64,000 nt of DNA from Clostridia bacterium (GCA_017410195.1 JAFQRF010000006.1:1-64000), one strand, 5' to 3'. Shown: positions 9,124 to 20,593, counted from the first letter of the stretch. Made by a program: numbers and translations. Notes: generated by a model not told the origin, from the letters alone.

Positions 9124-11007
9124 ATGAAATTAAGAGCGCCGTGCGTTCCTCTTATAACAATCGACCCTTATTTTTCAGTCTGGTCACAGGATACCGTTCT
9201 CAATGTGTCCGATACTGTTCATTGGACGGGAAAAAGAAACTATATTCTCGGTACCGTTACCGTTGACGGAAAGGAATACAGCTTCCTTGGTTATCACAGA
9301 GATAAGCATAAGCTTATACAGACATCACTGGAGATTGATGCGCTGTCAACAACCGCTGTTTTTGAAAATGACAAAATAACGCTCAGAGCGGTATTTACTT
9401 CGCCTGTTATCGCTGATGATTACAGACTTCTGACCCGTCCCGTTTCATATCTTTCGGTTTCTTATTCATCAAAAGACGGAAAAGAGCATGATGTCAGAGT
9501 CAATGTCGGCGCAAGCGAAGAGCTTTGTCTTGATAAGGTGTGGCAGAGTGAAATAACAATCGAAGAGGTTTCGGCAGGCGCAGTCAAGGGCTTTAAAATG
9601 GGTAATGAGGAGCAGAAGCCGCTTAACCGCAGCGGAGATGATGTCAGAATCGACTGGGGATATTTTTATCTTATGGCTGATTCCGAAAAAGCCGAAACAC
9701 GGGTTGAAAGAATCTGGAGCATGGACGTAATCAATGTCAGCTCTGAAATTGCCGAAAATGAAAAACTTCTTTATCTTTTTGCTTATGACGATATCGAAAG
9801 CATCGAGTATTTCGGAAATCACCTTAAATCATACTGGAATAAAGACGGGCAGACGATTCTTGAAGCTGTTTCAGAGGCTGCAGGGGAATATGATGAGGTT
9901 ATGACCCGCTGCAACGCTTTTTCCGGAAAGCTTTATGCAGATGCAGAGAAAGCAGGCGGTGAAAAATATGCAGAGCTTCTTTCTCTCGCTTACCGTCAAG
10001 TTATTGCAGGCCATAAGCTTGTTCTCGATGAAAGCGGTGAAATTCTTTATATTTCAAAGGAATGCTTCTCGAACGGTTGTGCCGCAACGGTCGATGTATC
10101 ATATCCGTCAATCCCGATGTTCCTTATTTATAATCCCGAACTTGTCAAGGGTATGATGCGTCCCGTTTTCCGCTACGCAAAGAGCGATGCGTGGGTATTT
10201 GACTTTGCACCGCACGATGTCGGCTGTTATCCGCTTGTCAATGGCCAGGTGTACGGCGAGAATGCTCTCAAATATCAGATGCCCGTTGAGGAATGCGGTA
10301 ATATGCTTGTTATGGCGGCAAACGTCGCTCTTGCGGAAGGTAATGCGGATTTTGCAAACGAGAATATTGAGCTTCTCACAAAATGGTGCAGTTATCTTAT
10401 TGAATACGGTTCAGATCCCGGAAATCAGCTTTGCACCGACGACTTTGCAGGTCATCTTGCACATAACTGCAATCTTTCTCTCAAAGCGGTTATGGGTCTG
10501 AGAGGAATGGCGATTATAGAAGAAATGCTCGGCGATAAAGAAAAGTCGGATTATTACCGCACCGAAGCAGAAAAAATGGCGGAAAACTGGATGAATACCG
10601 CACTAAATGCTGACGGCACTTCAAATCTTGCATTTGACCAACCGAATACGTATTCCATGAAATATAATATGGTTTGGGATAAGGTTTGGGGAACGAATCT
10701 TTTCTCTCGGGAATTCATGGATGCTGAGGTTGCGGATAATATGAGGCACTTCAATAAATACGGCATGCCGCTTGACAGCCGTGCCGATTATACCAAGAGT
10801 GACTGGCTTGTCTGGGTTGCATCCATGGCATCGTCAAAGGATGTTTTTGAGAAATATGTCGAGCCGCTCTGGGATGCCTATAACGAAAGCGACAGCCGTG
10901 TACCCATGACCGACTGGTACGATACGGTCAGCGGGAAAACCGTATCGTTCCAACACAGAACCGTTCAGGGCGGTCTGTTTATGAGGATGCTGATGAATAA
11001 ACAATAA
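9124..11007 (+). CDS. DUF4965-type glutaminase/glycosidase-like protein
   Basis: 627 residues without a signal peptide. The N-terminus (RAPCVPLITIDPYFSVWS, then DTVHWTGKRNYI) matches the DUF4964/DUF5127 beta-sandwich start, and the second half (SYPSIPMFLIYNPELVKGMMRP, DFAPHDVGCYPLVNGQVYG) matches the DUF4965/DUF1793 alpha-barrel. Fungal relatives were named glutaminase A, but in gut bacteria these proteins sit among glycosidases and their activity is untested. The ATG at 9124 is preferred over the one at 9115 because AAAGGA at 9109-9114 gives a 9-base spacing only to the former. A GH38 mannosidase follows after 28 bases, so a shared role in cytoplasmic glycan breakdown is likely. Confidence 0.85.
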   Translation: MKLRAPCVPLITIDPYFSVWSQDTVLNVSDTVHWTGKRNYILGTVTVDGKEYSFLGYHRDKHKLIQTSLEIDALSTTAVFENDKITLRAVFTSPVIADDYRLLTRPVSYLSVSYSSKDGKEHDVRVNVGASEELCLDKVWQSEITIEEVSAGAVKGFKMGNEEQKPLNRSGDDVRIDWGYFYLMADSEKAETRVERIWSMDVINVSSEIAENEKLLYLFAYDDIESIEYFGNHLKSYWNKDGQTILEAVSEAAGEYDEVMTRCNAFSGKLYADAEKAGGEKYAELLSLAYRQVIAGHKLVLDESGEILYISKECFSNGCAATVDVSYPSIPMFLIYNPELVKGMMRPVFRYAKSDAWVFDFAPHDVGCYPLVNGQVYGENALKYQMPVEECGNMLVMAANVALAEGNADFANENIELLTKWCSYLIEYGSDPGNQLCTDDFAGHLAHNCNLSLKAVMGLRGMAIIEEMLGDKEKSDYYRTEAEKMAENWMNTALNADGTSNLAFDQPNTYSMKYNMVWDKVWGTNLFSREFMDAEVADNMRHFNKYGMPLDSRADYTKSDWLVWVASMASSKDVFEKYVEPLWDAYNESDSRVPMTDWYDTVSGKTVSFQHRTVQGGLFMRMLMNKQ

Positions 11008-11035
11008 TAACCTGTCTCCGAAAGGATAATTATAT

Positions 11036-14000
11036 ATGCTTGCAGAAAAACAAATTGAGCGCATGCTCTCAAAACTCAAAAGATTTGAAACAATTCTTGA
11101 CCCGATGCTTTTTGAGAAAAAGGCAAGGATTGATTCGGCACTATTTTATGAAACGACCGACCGACTCTATGAAATTCCCGATGATTCGCTTTGCTCAACA
11201 ATAAAAAGCGGCGAAACATGGGGAATCGAAGAAGCGTTCGGATGGTTCAAGGCGGATTTTATCGTTCCCGAAGAGCTTGACGGCAAAACGCTGTTTCTTA
11301 TGCCTCATACAGAGGGCTACGAATCTCTTCTCTGGGTCAACGGAAAGCCGTTCGGTACGTTTTGCACAAAGATAGTTTTTACCGGCCACGGCAACCATTA
11401 CTGTGACATGCTTGCCATGAATGTAAGGGCGGGGGATAAAATCGAAATTGCCCTTGAAGTTTATACGGGTCATACCCATCTCGGCTGCGCACCTCTTGAA
11501 ACGAACCGTTTGATCAAGGATTATAAATATCATTTTGACGGGCTTGATATCTGTGTCAAGGACGAGTTTATTCAGGAATTCTATTTTGACTTAAAGGTTA
11601 TCAATGAGCTTACCGAATCTCTGCCTGATTCATCGTTCAGAAAGGGTCAGCTTATAAATGCTCTTTATGAAGTTCATAAACGCCTTCTTTATGCTTATGA
11701 CGATACCGATGACGAAAGCTTCAGGGCAGCAATGAAAGCTGCACATCCTTTCCTTAAAGAAATGCTTGCGGTTAAAAACGGACCCGAAGCGGCGAAGGTC
11801 GGTATAATCGGACATTCACATCTTGATACTGCGTGGCTCTGGAAAGCAACGGAGACAATCAAAAAGAGCGCAAGAACCTATTCAAACCAGCTCTCGCTTA
11901 TGGAGCAGTATCCCGACCATAAATTTGTTCAAAGCTCGGCTTGTCACTCTAACATGCTTCTTGAGCATTATCCCGAACTTTTTGAACGCATAAAAGAAAA
12001 GGTTATTGAGGGAAGATATGAACCCAACGGCGGTGTATGGGTCGAATGTGACTGCAATATCACCTCGGGCGAATCAATGGTAAGACAGTTCCTTTGGGGT
12101 CAGCGATTCACAAGAAAGCATTTCGGCTACACCTCCGATTGCTTCTGGCTGCCTGATACCTTCGGTTACAGCGCGGCAATTCCCCAGATTATGAAGGGAT
12201 GCTCCGTTGATTATTTCCTTACAACAAAAATTGACTGGAACGATGTTAACCATTTCCCCTATGACTCGTTTTGGTGGCAGGGAATTGACGGAACAAAGGT
12301 GTTCACTCACTTTAACTCAACAGCAGCCTGGCCATCGCCGCGTTGCTTCAAGGAAGCTGTAACTGGCGATGTGAAGCGTCACAGAAGCATCAATGAAAGG
12401 AGCGTTACTAACAAACGCATTGTAGCTTTCGGTCACGGTGACGGAGGAGGCGGACCTCAGTACGAAATGATTGAGGTTGCACGCAGAATAAAAGACCTCA
12501 ACGGCTGTGCAAAGGCCGAGTATATGACAGTAAGCGAGTTTATGAAAGATCTCGAAAAGACTGCCGTGAACCCCAACACATATTCGGGCGAACTCTATCT
12601 TGAGCTTCACAGAGGAACGCTCACAAATCAGCATAACATCAAGCATAATAACAGAAAAGCGGAGCTTGCTCTCCGCAACCTTGAATTTTTAACCGTCAGC
12701 AATGCCGTTAAAAACGGAGAGGTTGCAAGTGACGAAAAAATTCATCCTCTCTATGAAAAGCTCCTGCTCAATCAGTTTCATGATATTCTTCCCGGTACCT
12801 GCATTCCTTCTGCACATAAGCTTTCTCTTTCCGAAACAAATGAGGTTATAGATACGGCTTATAAGCTGATTGATGAATCTTTAACGGGCGAAGGTGACTG
12901 CATCAGCGTCACAAACACCCTTTCTTTTGACAGAAATGACCCGATTTTCCTTGAGTGCAAGGAAGGATATATTGCAGATTTCGACTGCAAACAGCAGTCC
13001 TATAAAAACCTTGACGGGAATAATGTTCTTATCATCAGCGGGTTGACTGTTCCTGCATTCTCAACCGTAAAAATCAATCTTGTTAAAGGAAGTATCAACG
13101 ATGCAAGTGAAATCACCGTTGACGGCAACAGGGTTTCAACTCCTTTTGCGGATATAACTTTCGATGAAAAGGGATATATTGAATCTCTTATTGACAAAAG
13201 AGCAAAAAGAGAGGTCAGAGGCGAGGGCTATCCGCTTAATTCGTTCATCATCGCCGAGGATCTGCCTTCTTCATGGGATAACTGGGATATTGATGCTGAC
13301 CTTGAATGCAAGTTTGCCGATGATTCCGTTCTTCTCAGCCGTGAAATTGTTTCTCACGGTGCGGCTGCGCTGATAATCCGAAGCAAATACAGCATTTCAA
13401 AGAAATCAACAATCACTCAGGATGCAATTTATTTTGCCGATACTGCTGAAATCAGATTTGATACCATTATGGACTGGCAGGATAATCACCGCTTCCTTAA
13501 AACAGCTTTTGATACTTCTGTAAAAAATAATTTTGCACGTTTTGAAATTCAGTACGGCAACGTAATGCGTCCGACAACACGCAACGATTCTGTTGAAAAA
13601 GCAAAGTTTGAGGTAGTTAATCATAAATTTACCGATCTTTCCGAAACCCGTTTCGGCGCTGCAGTGCTTAATGACAGCAAGTACGGCATCAGCGTTGAGG
13701 GCGGGAATATGCGCCTTTCGCTCCACAAGGGCGGAGTAAGACCCGACTTTGAGGGTGACAGAGGAATTCACAGAACGGTTTATTCCTTCCTTCCCCATAC
13801 AGGCGGATTCAGCACCGAAAACGTAGTCAGACCCGCATATGAGTTAAATATCCCCGTGCTTAAGGGCAAGGGCGATTTTGAGGCGGCAGCGCTTGTTGTT
13901 CCGAAGTCGGAAAATGTTATCGTTGAATCAATAAAGCCCTGCGAGGATAATGAAAAAGCTTTTATCGCAAGACTTTACGAAACCGAAGGCACTTACACAA

Positions 14001-14137
14001 ACTGCTCCGTGGAATTCTTTGACGGTGCAAAGAAAATCGAGATAACCGATATGCTTGAGGATGTCAAGGGAGTCTTTGAAGGTAATGAGCTTTCGTTCCG
14101 TCCGTTTGAAATCAAAACTCTAAAAGTTACATATTAA
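11036..14137 (+). CDS. GH38 alpha-mannosidase
   Basis: 1033 residues, the normal size for bacterial and lysosomal-type GH38 enzymes, with no signal peptide. An N-terminal beta domain (to about residue 240) precedes the catalytic domain, which begins with the zinc-binding HSHLDTAWLW near residue 260. WLPDTFGYSAAIPQI near 375 carries the nucleophile Asp, and EPNGGVWVECDCN supports the active-site wall. The middle helical domain and the C-terminal beta-sandwich region are complete. It should release alpha-linked mannose from oligosaccharides in the cytoplasm. It is the second gene of the operon with the DUF4965 protein and ends at a strong terminator. A second, shorter GH38 enzyme lies on the other strand 1.1 kb downstream, so two linkages or chain lengths may be handled. 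Confidence 0.93.
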   Translation: MLAEKQIERMLSKLKRFETILDPMLFEKKARIDSALFYETTDRLYEIPDDSLCSTIKSGETWGIEEAFGWFKADFIVPEELDGKTLFLMPHTEGYESLLWVNGKPFGTFCTKIVFTGHGNHYCDMLAMNVRAGDKIEIALEVYTGHTHLGCAPLETNRLIKDYKYHFDGLDICVKDEFIQEFYFDLKVINELTESLPDSSFRKGQLINALYEVHKRLLYAYDDTDDESFRAAMKAAHPFLKEMLAVKNGPEAAKVGIIGHSHLDTAWLWKATETIKKSARTYSNQLSLMEQYPDHKFVQSSACHSNMLLEHYPELFERIKEKVIEGRYEPNGGVWVECDCNITSGESMVRQFLWGQRFTRKHFGYTSDCFWLPDTFGYSAAIPQIMKGCSVDYFLTTKIDWNDVNHFPYDSFWWQGIDGTKVFTHFNSTAAWPSPRCFKEAVTGDVKRHRSINERSVTNKRIVAFGHGDGGGGPQYEMIEVARRIKDLNGCAKAEYMTVSEFMKDLEKTAVNPNTYSGELYLELHRGTLTNQHNIKHNNRKAELALRNLEFLTVSNAVKNGEVASDEKIHPLYEKLLLNQFHDILPGTCIPSAHKLSLSETNEVIDTAYKLIDESLTGEGDCISVTNTLSFDRNDPIFLECKEGYIADFDCKQQSYKNLDGNNVLIISGLTVPAFSTVKINLVKGSINDASEITVDGNRVSTPFADITFDEKGYIESLIDKRAKREVRGEGYPLNSFIIAEDLPSSWDNWDIDADLECKFADDSVLLSREIVSHGAAALIIRSKYSISKKSTITQDAIYFADTAEIRFDTIMDWQDNHRFLKTAFDTSVKNNFARFEIQYGNVMRPTTRNDSVEKAKFEVVNHKFTDLSETRFGAAVLNDSKYGISVEGGNMRLSLHKGGVRPDFEGDRGIHRTVYSFLPHTGGFSTENVVRPAYELNIPVLKGKGDFEAAALVVPKSENVIVESIKPCEDNEKAFIARLYETEGTYTNCSVEFFDGAKKIEITDMLEDVKGVFEGNELSFRPFEIKTLKVTY

Positions 14138-14142
14138 ACAAC

Positions 14143-14184
14143 AATCACCTGCAAAATGTAATTTGTTTTGCAGGTGATTATTAT
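14143..14184. terminator. Bidirectional intrinsic terminator
   Basis: AATCACCTGCAAAA (14143-14156) pairs perfectly with TTTTGCAGGTGATT (14166-14179), followed by ATTATTTT on the plus strand. It separates the convergent mannosidase and phosphodiesterase genes. Confidence 0.85.
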
Positions 14185-14185
14185 T

Positions 14186-15133
14186 TTATTTATTTATTAT
14201 AAGGAATACCATTCTTTCCTGGATTGAAGGACCGCCATGATCCGTTCCGAAGCCGCCGTGGTCGGAAGTGATGATGATAAGCCAGTCCTCTGTTTCGTAT
14301 GTTTCTCTTTCTTCAATGGCAGTTATGGTCTTATATGCAAGAACATCGTTTACTTTATATCCTGCCTTGTAAATAGGATTGTTTGTTGAGAATCCGAAAG
14401 CGTGACCCGCACCGTCCGTACCCTCGTAAATTGCAAAGATGAAGTCGGAGCAGTCTGCCTGCTCAATGTCTTTTATTGCGGTGTTTGCGGCAATTGTGTT
14501 TGTTGAGCAGAGATTGAATCTGACGTCAAGTCCTTTTTCTTCACAGTACGCTTTTTCGTCTTTATATGTGCTGTTGTCATTCTCAAAATGACCGTCCCAG
14601 ATTGTGACGAAATTTGCAGAGTCAATAACCTTGTCTTCTGTAAGGGAAGTCATAAGAGTTTTGTATTCGAGCGACTTTGTTATTCCGTTGCCGGTTATGC
14701 CGGTTTTATCTGCCCATACGCCGGTAAGAACGGAACACCAACCCGGTGCGGTTGAAGTGTCCTGAGTGTTAACTTCGGGATAGTTGACACCGCCGCAGTA
14801 TACATAGTTGAGAGATGCGCCGCTTGAGAGCATCTTGTTAACGCCGCTATAGCTGTCTTCGGTGAATGTCAGTGCATCTGCACGGCAGCCGTCGTAGCCG
14901 ATAACAATAGCCTTTTTCTTGGTTTTGCCTTCGGGAAGGGGAGATTTGAAGTGATTGTTAATAATGCTGTAAAGCTCTGTCTGCGGAATTGCGGATTCGA
15001 TTGTGTTTTCAAATGCAACCTGAGCAGTCTTTTCTCGGTATGCTTCTTCCGTGTCTTTTGCATCATTGACGTAAAGACCTAAAAGTGCCGGAATCATAAG
15101 AAAAACGCTGAGGATTTTTGAGATAAATTTCAT
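14186..15133 (-). CDS. Secreted or membrane-anchored type I phosphodiesterase/nucleotide pyrophosphatase
   Basis: 315 residues. An N-terminal hydrophobic segment (about residues 5-22) can serve as signal peptide or anchor; no lipobox Cys is present. The alkaline-phosphatase-fold signature of PF01663 is visible: GYDGCRADAL with the first metal Asp, the DTSTAPGWCSVLTG block with the nucleophile Thr, TDGAGHAFG and SDHGGFGTDHGG with the further metal-binding Asp and His residues. Such enzymes cleave phosphodiester or pyrophosphate bonds; the natural substrate is unknown. AAAGGAG stands 8 bases upstream of the ATG. The gene follows the second GH38 gene on the minus strand but has its own promoter within the hairpin between them. 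Confidence 0.85.
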   Translation of the reverse strand: MKFISKILSVFLMIPALLGLYVNDAKDTEEAYREKTAQVAFENTIESAIPQTELYSIINNHFKSPLPEGKTKKKAIVIGYDGCRADALTFTEDSYSGVNKMLSSGASLNYVYCGGVNYPEVNTQDTSTAPGWCSVLTGVWADKTGITGNGITKSLEYKTLMTSLTEDKVIDSANFVTIWDGHFENDNSTYKDEKAYCEEKGLDVRFNLCSTNTIAANTAIKDIEQADCSDFIFAIYEGTDGAGHAFGFSTNNPIYKAGYKVNDVLAYKTITAIEERETYETEDWLIIITSDHGGFGTDHGGPSIQERMVFLIINK

Positions 15134-15134
15134 A

Positions 15135-15203
15135 AAAAATCTCCTTTGCTTGTATGATAGTTACATTATATCACTATCCGCTCATACAAACAAGGAGATT
15201 TTT
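15135..15203 (-). promoter_or_regulatory. Overlapping terminator hairpin, promoter and ribosome site
   Basis: The outer arms AAAAATCTCCTT (15135-15146) and AAGGAGATTTTT (15192-15203) are a perfect 12-bp inverted repeat, with further inner pairing TTGTATGA/TCATACAA. On the minus strand this can terminate transcription of the mannosidase above it. Inside lies TTGTTT (15188-15193), a 17-base spacer and an extended-TG TATAAT (15165-15170), a promoter for the phosphodiesterase. The hairpin's distal arm also contains that gene's AAGGAG. Only readthrough RNA would fold the hairpin and hide the ribosome site. Confidence 0.7.
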
Positions 15204-15206
15204 GCT

Positions 15207-17624
15207 TTAAATCATTGAGGTTTCGGTGAATATGCCGTTTGCATATCTGAATGTTTTGACTTCGAACGCACCGAATGAGATTTCCGATTTATTGTTATCA
15301 ATAACAAAATCCGATACGGTCGTTTTGTCTGACGAGTTGAAAAGACGGATTATTGTGCCGTCACTATCCTTGCGGAATCTTGTGAGAATGATTTCGGGAT
15401 TGCTGACTTCAACCGTAGTATCTTTCTTTTCTTTTGTTCCTGACGGGAAGAAGGAAAGCGCAATGCACGGCTGATTATAAATATCCGCCTGCATATCAAG
15501 ATTTGCGGTGTCTGCCGTGAGTCTGTATTCAAATTCACGCTCGCCGATATCAATTCTGTCATGGCATCTGTCATCATCCGCAAGAGGTCTGTCGCCTATG
15601 GGATGAGCCGAATAAACGGGAGTTCTCAGCAGAGAAATGCTGAGCCTTCCGCCGTCAACGCTGCCGCCGTAAGTGCCTTTGTTGAGAACCGCAAGTCCGT
15701 TCCCGTTTTCAAAAAGACCGCACCATTTCTGATATACCGCCTCTTTACCTTCAACTCGGAGTTTTTCTTTTCCGAATGCAGTCTGACCCCAAAATTCGGG
15801 GTTTTCAAGTGTTGAATCAAATGAGAGTTTATAGAATCTGCTGCTGTCGTTTGAGAGCATTTTGATTTTTATATCGATGTAGTTTCCGCTTTTCGGGATT
15901 GAATATGTGACAACCGCAAATGAATCGGAATATCCGAATGTCGCCTGGATTTTAAGACGCACGTTACCGTTCTCGATTACCCTGACGTTTGAGTGGCTTG
16001 CATCGGGATAACCGTTGAATTCATTGGCTTTTGCATCGCTGAGGAGTGTGAATTCGCCGACTTTTTCATTAAAGCTGTCACCCCTCATTCCCCACGGGTC
16101 CTCGTTATCCTTGAATGCCGAGATTATTGCACTTCCGGGTCTGAGCATATCGACACCGTTTACGCAGTATTTATCAATAAGACCTGTTTTCTTACTGACA
16201 AGCACCTGCATTTTTTCGCTTTCAAACACAAAATGCTCATCGGTTTCATCGCATTTTTCAATTTTACGCTTCGGCATATTTTCAACGTGGAGACGGCAGT
16301 CAAAGCGATTTATGCACATCGGTTCAAGCTCCGCCCTGAAGCATACACGTTTTCTCCAGTCAAGGCTGAATGTGCAGGCTTCTTTTTCGTTCTGAGAGGG
16401 GAGAAGATTGCCTTTTTCGTCATAGACGGATACAATCGTAACCTCGTTTTCGTTCCAGTTCTGATCCTGAAGCTGGAATTCGACCTCGATATCCTGTGTA
16501 ATTTTATAGGGATGCGGGTTGAAAACAAGAACGGGAATTTCTCCATCTTTCGCCTTCTTCTGACCTTCGCAAAGCTTGAAGAAAGCTTTTGTTTTGTATT
16601 TTTCCGCAACCTCGTCTCCGTAGGCAAAAAGACGGAGGCTGTCGTCCTCTGCCGCTTTTATGGATGAGCCGGGGAGAATGTCGTGGAATTCGCAGAAAAG
16701 CAATGCTTTTTCTGCTTTGTCAAGCTCACTTTTATCATAAGGACCTCCGCTGAGTGCGAGCATTTTTTCGCAGACGGCAAGATCATTTTCAAGCTTTCTG
16801 TGAGCCTGTTTTATGCGTACCATCGAGGTGTAACAGCCGATCATTGTGTAGTTGAGTGATTCATCAAAAACTGCAAGATTTGATTTGTCAATGCGGTCAA
16901 AATAATTTTCACACCACGAATGCCTGAGTCCGTTCTCGGGGTGTTCTTTCATATAATCAGCAATGGCAAGAAGGTCTTCTCTTGACGGTCCGCCGCCGTG
17001 ATTGCCGATGCCCCAGAACATCATATTAATGCCGTCACCGTATTCTCTTTCAAGTACACGCTCGATTTTGATCATTATTTTGCCCTTGCCCGAGTTGTAG
17101 CCGCATATCATTTTATGAGCAAGAATCTCACTGCCGTCGAAGCCTTTCCAGATAAAATCGTGTTCGGCATCAATTCCCGACGGACGCATGAAAACATAGG
17201 ATTTATAGCCGCATTTTTTAAGAATCTGAACCAGCCCTCTTGTGTGACCGAACGGGTCAAAGTTGATTGCGGTAAGCGGTCTGACACCGAATTTTTCTTT
17301 GAAATAATTTAATCCGGTTTCAATCTGGCGGATAAAGCTTTCACCGCAAGGCATAACGCAGTCGGGCTGAAGATACCATCCGCCCATAATGCGCCATTTT
17401 CCTTCTTTAACAAGCTTTTGAATACGCTCAAAAAGTTCGGGTTCATTTTCCTCAACCCATTCATAAAGAACGGATTCATTGTGATTGAAAACAAATCCGT
17501 CAAATTCCTCACAAAAATCTGCCGCGATGCGGAATGTTGATATTGCCTCTGCAATGCCCTCGGGTCTTTGCCAGAGCCATACGGGATCGAGATGAGCGTT
17601 GCAAATCATATGTAATTCTTTCAT
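15207..17624 (-). CDS. GH38-family alpha-mannosidase, short form
   Basis: 805 residues, no signal peptide. The catalytic domain starts at the very N-terminus: zinc-binding AHLDPVWLW at residues 10-18 and NFDPFGHTRGLVQIL at 121-135, whose Asp is the expected nucleophile; FWGIGNHGGGPSREDL carries a further metal-site His. It lacks the 250-residue N-terminal domain of the other GH38 enzyme in the window. The middle segment CEFHDILPGSSI is the family's conserved helical-domain motif. It likely acts on imported mannosides. GGTGA stands 6 bases before the ATG. The gene is flanked by hairpins on both sides and appears to be monocistronic or weakly coupled with the phosphodiesterase below it. Confidence 0.9.
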   Translation of the reverse strand: MKELHMICNAHLDPVWLWQRPEGIAEAISTFRIAADFCEEFDGFVFNHNESVLYEWVEENEPELFERIQKLVKEGKWRIMGGWYLQPDCVMPCGESFIRQIETGLNYFKEKFGVRPLTAINFDPFGHTRGLVQILKKCGYKSYVFMRPSGIDAEHDFIWKGFDGSEILAHKMICGYNSGKGKIMIKIERVLEREYGDGINMMFWGIGNHGGGPSREDLLAIADYMKEHPENGLRHSWCENYFDRIDKSNLAVFDESLNYTMIGCYTSMVRIKQAHRKLENDLAVCEKMLALSGGPYDKSELDKAEKALLFCEFHDILPGSSIKAAEDDSLRLFAYGDEVAEKYKTKAFFKLCEGQKKAKDGEIPVLVFNPHPYKITQDIEVEFQLQDQNWNENEVTIVSVYDEKGNLLPSQNEKEACTFSLDWRKRVCFRAELEPMCINRFDCRLHVENMPKRKIEKCDETDEHFVFESEKMQVLVSKKTGLIDKYCVNGVDMLRPGSAIISAFKDNEDPWGMRGDSFNEKVGEFTLLSDAKANEFNGYPDASHSNVRVIENGNVRLKIQATFGYSDSFAVVTYSIPKSGNYIDIKIKMLSNDSSRFYKLSFDSTLENPEFWGQTAFGKEKLRVEGKEAVYQKWCGLFENGNGLAVLNKGTYGGSVDGGRLSISLLRTPVYSAHPIGDRPLADDDRCHDRIDIGEREFEYRLTADTANLDMQADIYNQPCIALSFFPSGTKEKKDTTVEVSNPEIILTRFRKDSDGTIIRLFNSSDKTTVSDFVIDNNKSEISFGAFEVKTFRYANGIFTETSMI

Positions 17625-17651
17625 GTTATCACCGCTGAATATTTTTTTATA

Positions 17652-17696
17652 ATATTAACAAAGATGATTGGTGTTGTCAATGCAAAACCAATCATC
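17652..17696 (-). promoter_or_regulatory. Overlapping terminator hairpin and promoter
   Basis: GATGATTGGT (17663-17672) and ACCAATCATC (17687-17696) form a 10-bp hairpin followed on the minus strand by TTTGTTAATATT, a terminator for the membrane protein gene above. The hairpin loop contains TTGACA (17675-17680), and 17 bases on lies TAATAT (17652-17657), a promoter for the short GH38 gene. Confidence 0.65.
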
Positions 17697-17703
17697 CTTA
17701 CTG

Positions 17704-18411
17704 TTATATTTCAATATAATATTCTTTTGAATTTATAACTAAACTTTGCTCACTTTCCCATTGAATCTGCATGCTTTCGTATTCTTTCCATTCGCCGAGA
17801 TAAACACGTTGAGGTGTTTTGCTTACAGTCATAATCAACAAATTCAGCTTGTCGGTTTTGTACACATAAACCACCGTATCTCCGCCTAAAGCACCTTGGT
17901 CGTTGTCAATAATTTCGGCGTAATATGTTTTGTCTGGTGAGTAGATAGTTTCAACAACGGAATTTGCTCCGAAAGAACCGGCAGATATAAGTAAAACAGA
18001 AATAATCAAAAGGGGAACCGATAACAAACCCGAAGAAATAACCGAGAATACTTTTGTATTTTTCGATTTACAGATTTTTTCGGCAGTAACGGCGGAGCAG
18101 ATAAAGCAAATCGTCATACATACAGCAACAGAAAATGTGCTGTTTTTATAAATGTATATGACTGAATTGATCAGTGAAAGCAAAGGCAGAAGTGCAGTCA
18201 TAATTCTTAATATTTTGTCTTGCTCAACCTCTGCCGATTTCGAAATGATCAGAGTTAAAGCAAGGAAAATCAAAGCAGAAACAACAGCAAAAAAGGTGTA
18301 GTTGAATAACGAAAATGTATATCCGAAACAGTAAAGTATCAAAGAAATAACAGGAAGGAAAGAACTTGTGAACAGCAAAATAACAAGCTTTATTTTTGTT
18401 TTATCTTTCAT
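17704..18411 (-). CDS. Membrane protein with DUF5412-like C-terminal domain
   Basis: 235 residues. About five hydrophobic segments span residues 8-150, followed by a soluble C-terminal domain with SPDKTYYAEIIDNDQGALGGDT, which resembles the DUF5412 family of small Firmicutes membrane proteins. That family has no assigned function. It follows the TetM-like gene by 18 bases and is probably co-transcribed with it; a terminator hairpin lies just beyond its stop. Nothing in the protein suggests transport or catalysis. The match to DUF5412 is from memory of the motif and should be treated as tentative. Confidence 0.75.
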   Translation of the reverse strand: MKDKTKIKLVILLFTSSFLPVISLILYCFGYTFSLFNYTFFAVVSALIFLALTLIISKSAEVEQDKILRIMTALLPLLSLINSVIYIYKNSTFSVAVCMTICFICSAVTAEKICKSKNTKVFSVISSGLLSVPLLIISVLLISAGSFGANSVVETIYSPDKTYYAEIIDNDQGALGGDTVVYVYKTDKLNLLIMTVSKTPQRVYLGEWKEYESMQIQWESEQSLVINSKEYYIEI

Positions 18412-18429
18412 TTTATCACCTTTTCAAAA

Positions 18430-20451
<2,022 letters not shown>

Positions 20452-20482
20452 TCCTTATCCTCACTTTCATTTTTCGTCAAAT

Positions 20483-20511
20483 ATTATAAAACAAAAGCTT
20501 GATTTTTTCAA
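20483..20511 (-). promoter_or_regulatory. Promoter of the TetM-like gene
   Basis: On the minus strand TTGAAA (20506-20511), a 17-base spacer and TATAAT (20483-20488), 31 bases before the ATG. The leader is too short for the attenuator that controls tet(M). Confidence 0.75.
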
Positions 20512-20521
20512 CATATATATA

Positions 20522-20550
20522 ATGACAAACGGTAAAATCTGTTATATAAT
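20522..20550 (+). promoter_or_regulatory. Promoter of the oxidoreductase operon
   Basis: ATGACA (20522-20527), a 17-base spacer and TATAAT (20545-20550), 43 bases before the ATG at 20594. Confidence 0.65.
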
Positions 20551-20593
20551 ATTTTGTATATTTTTAATTTTAAATGTCTAAAGGAGAATAATT

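Noticed and set aside
15993..16667. A 224-residue plus-strand frame inside the short GH38 gene.
   Set aside because: Antisense to a clear glycosidase and without ribosome site.
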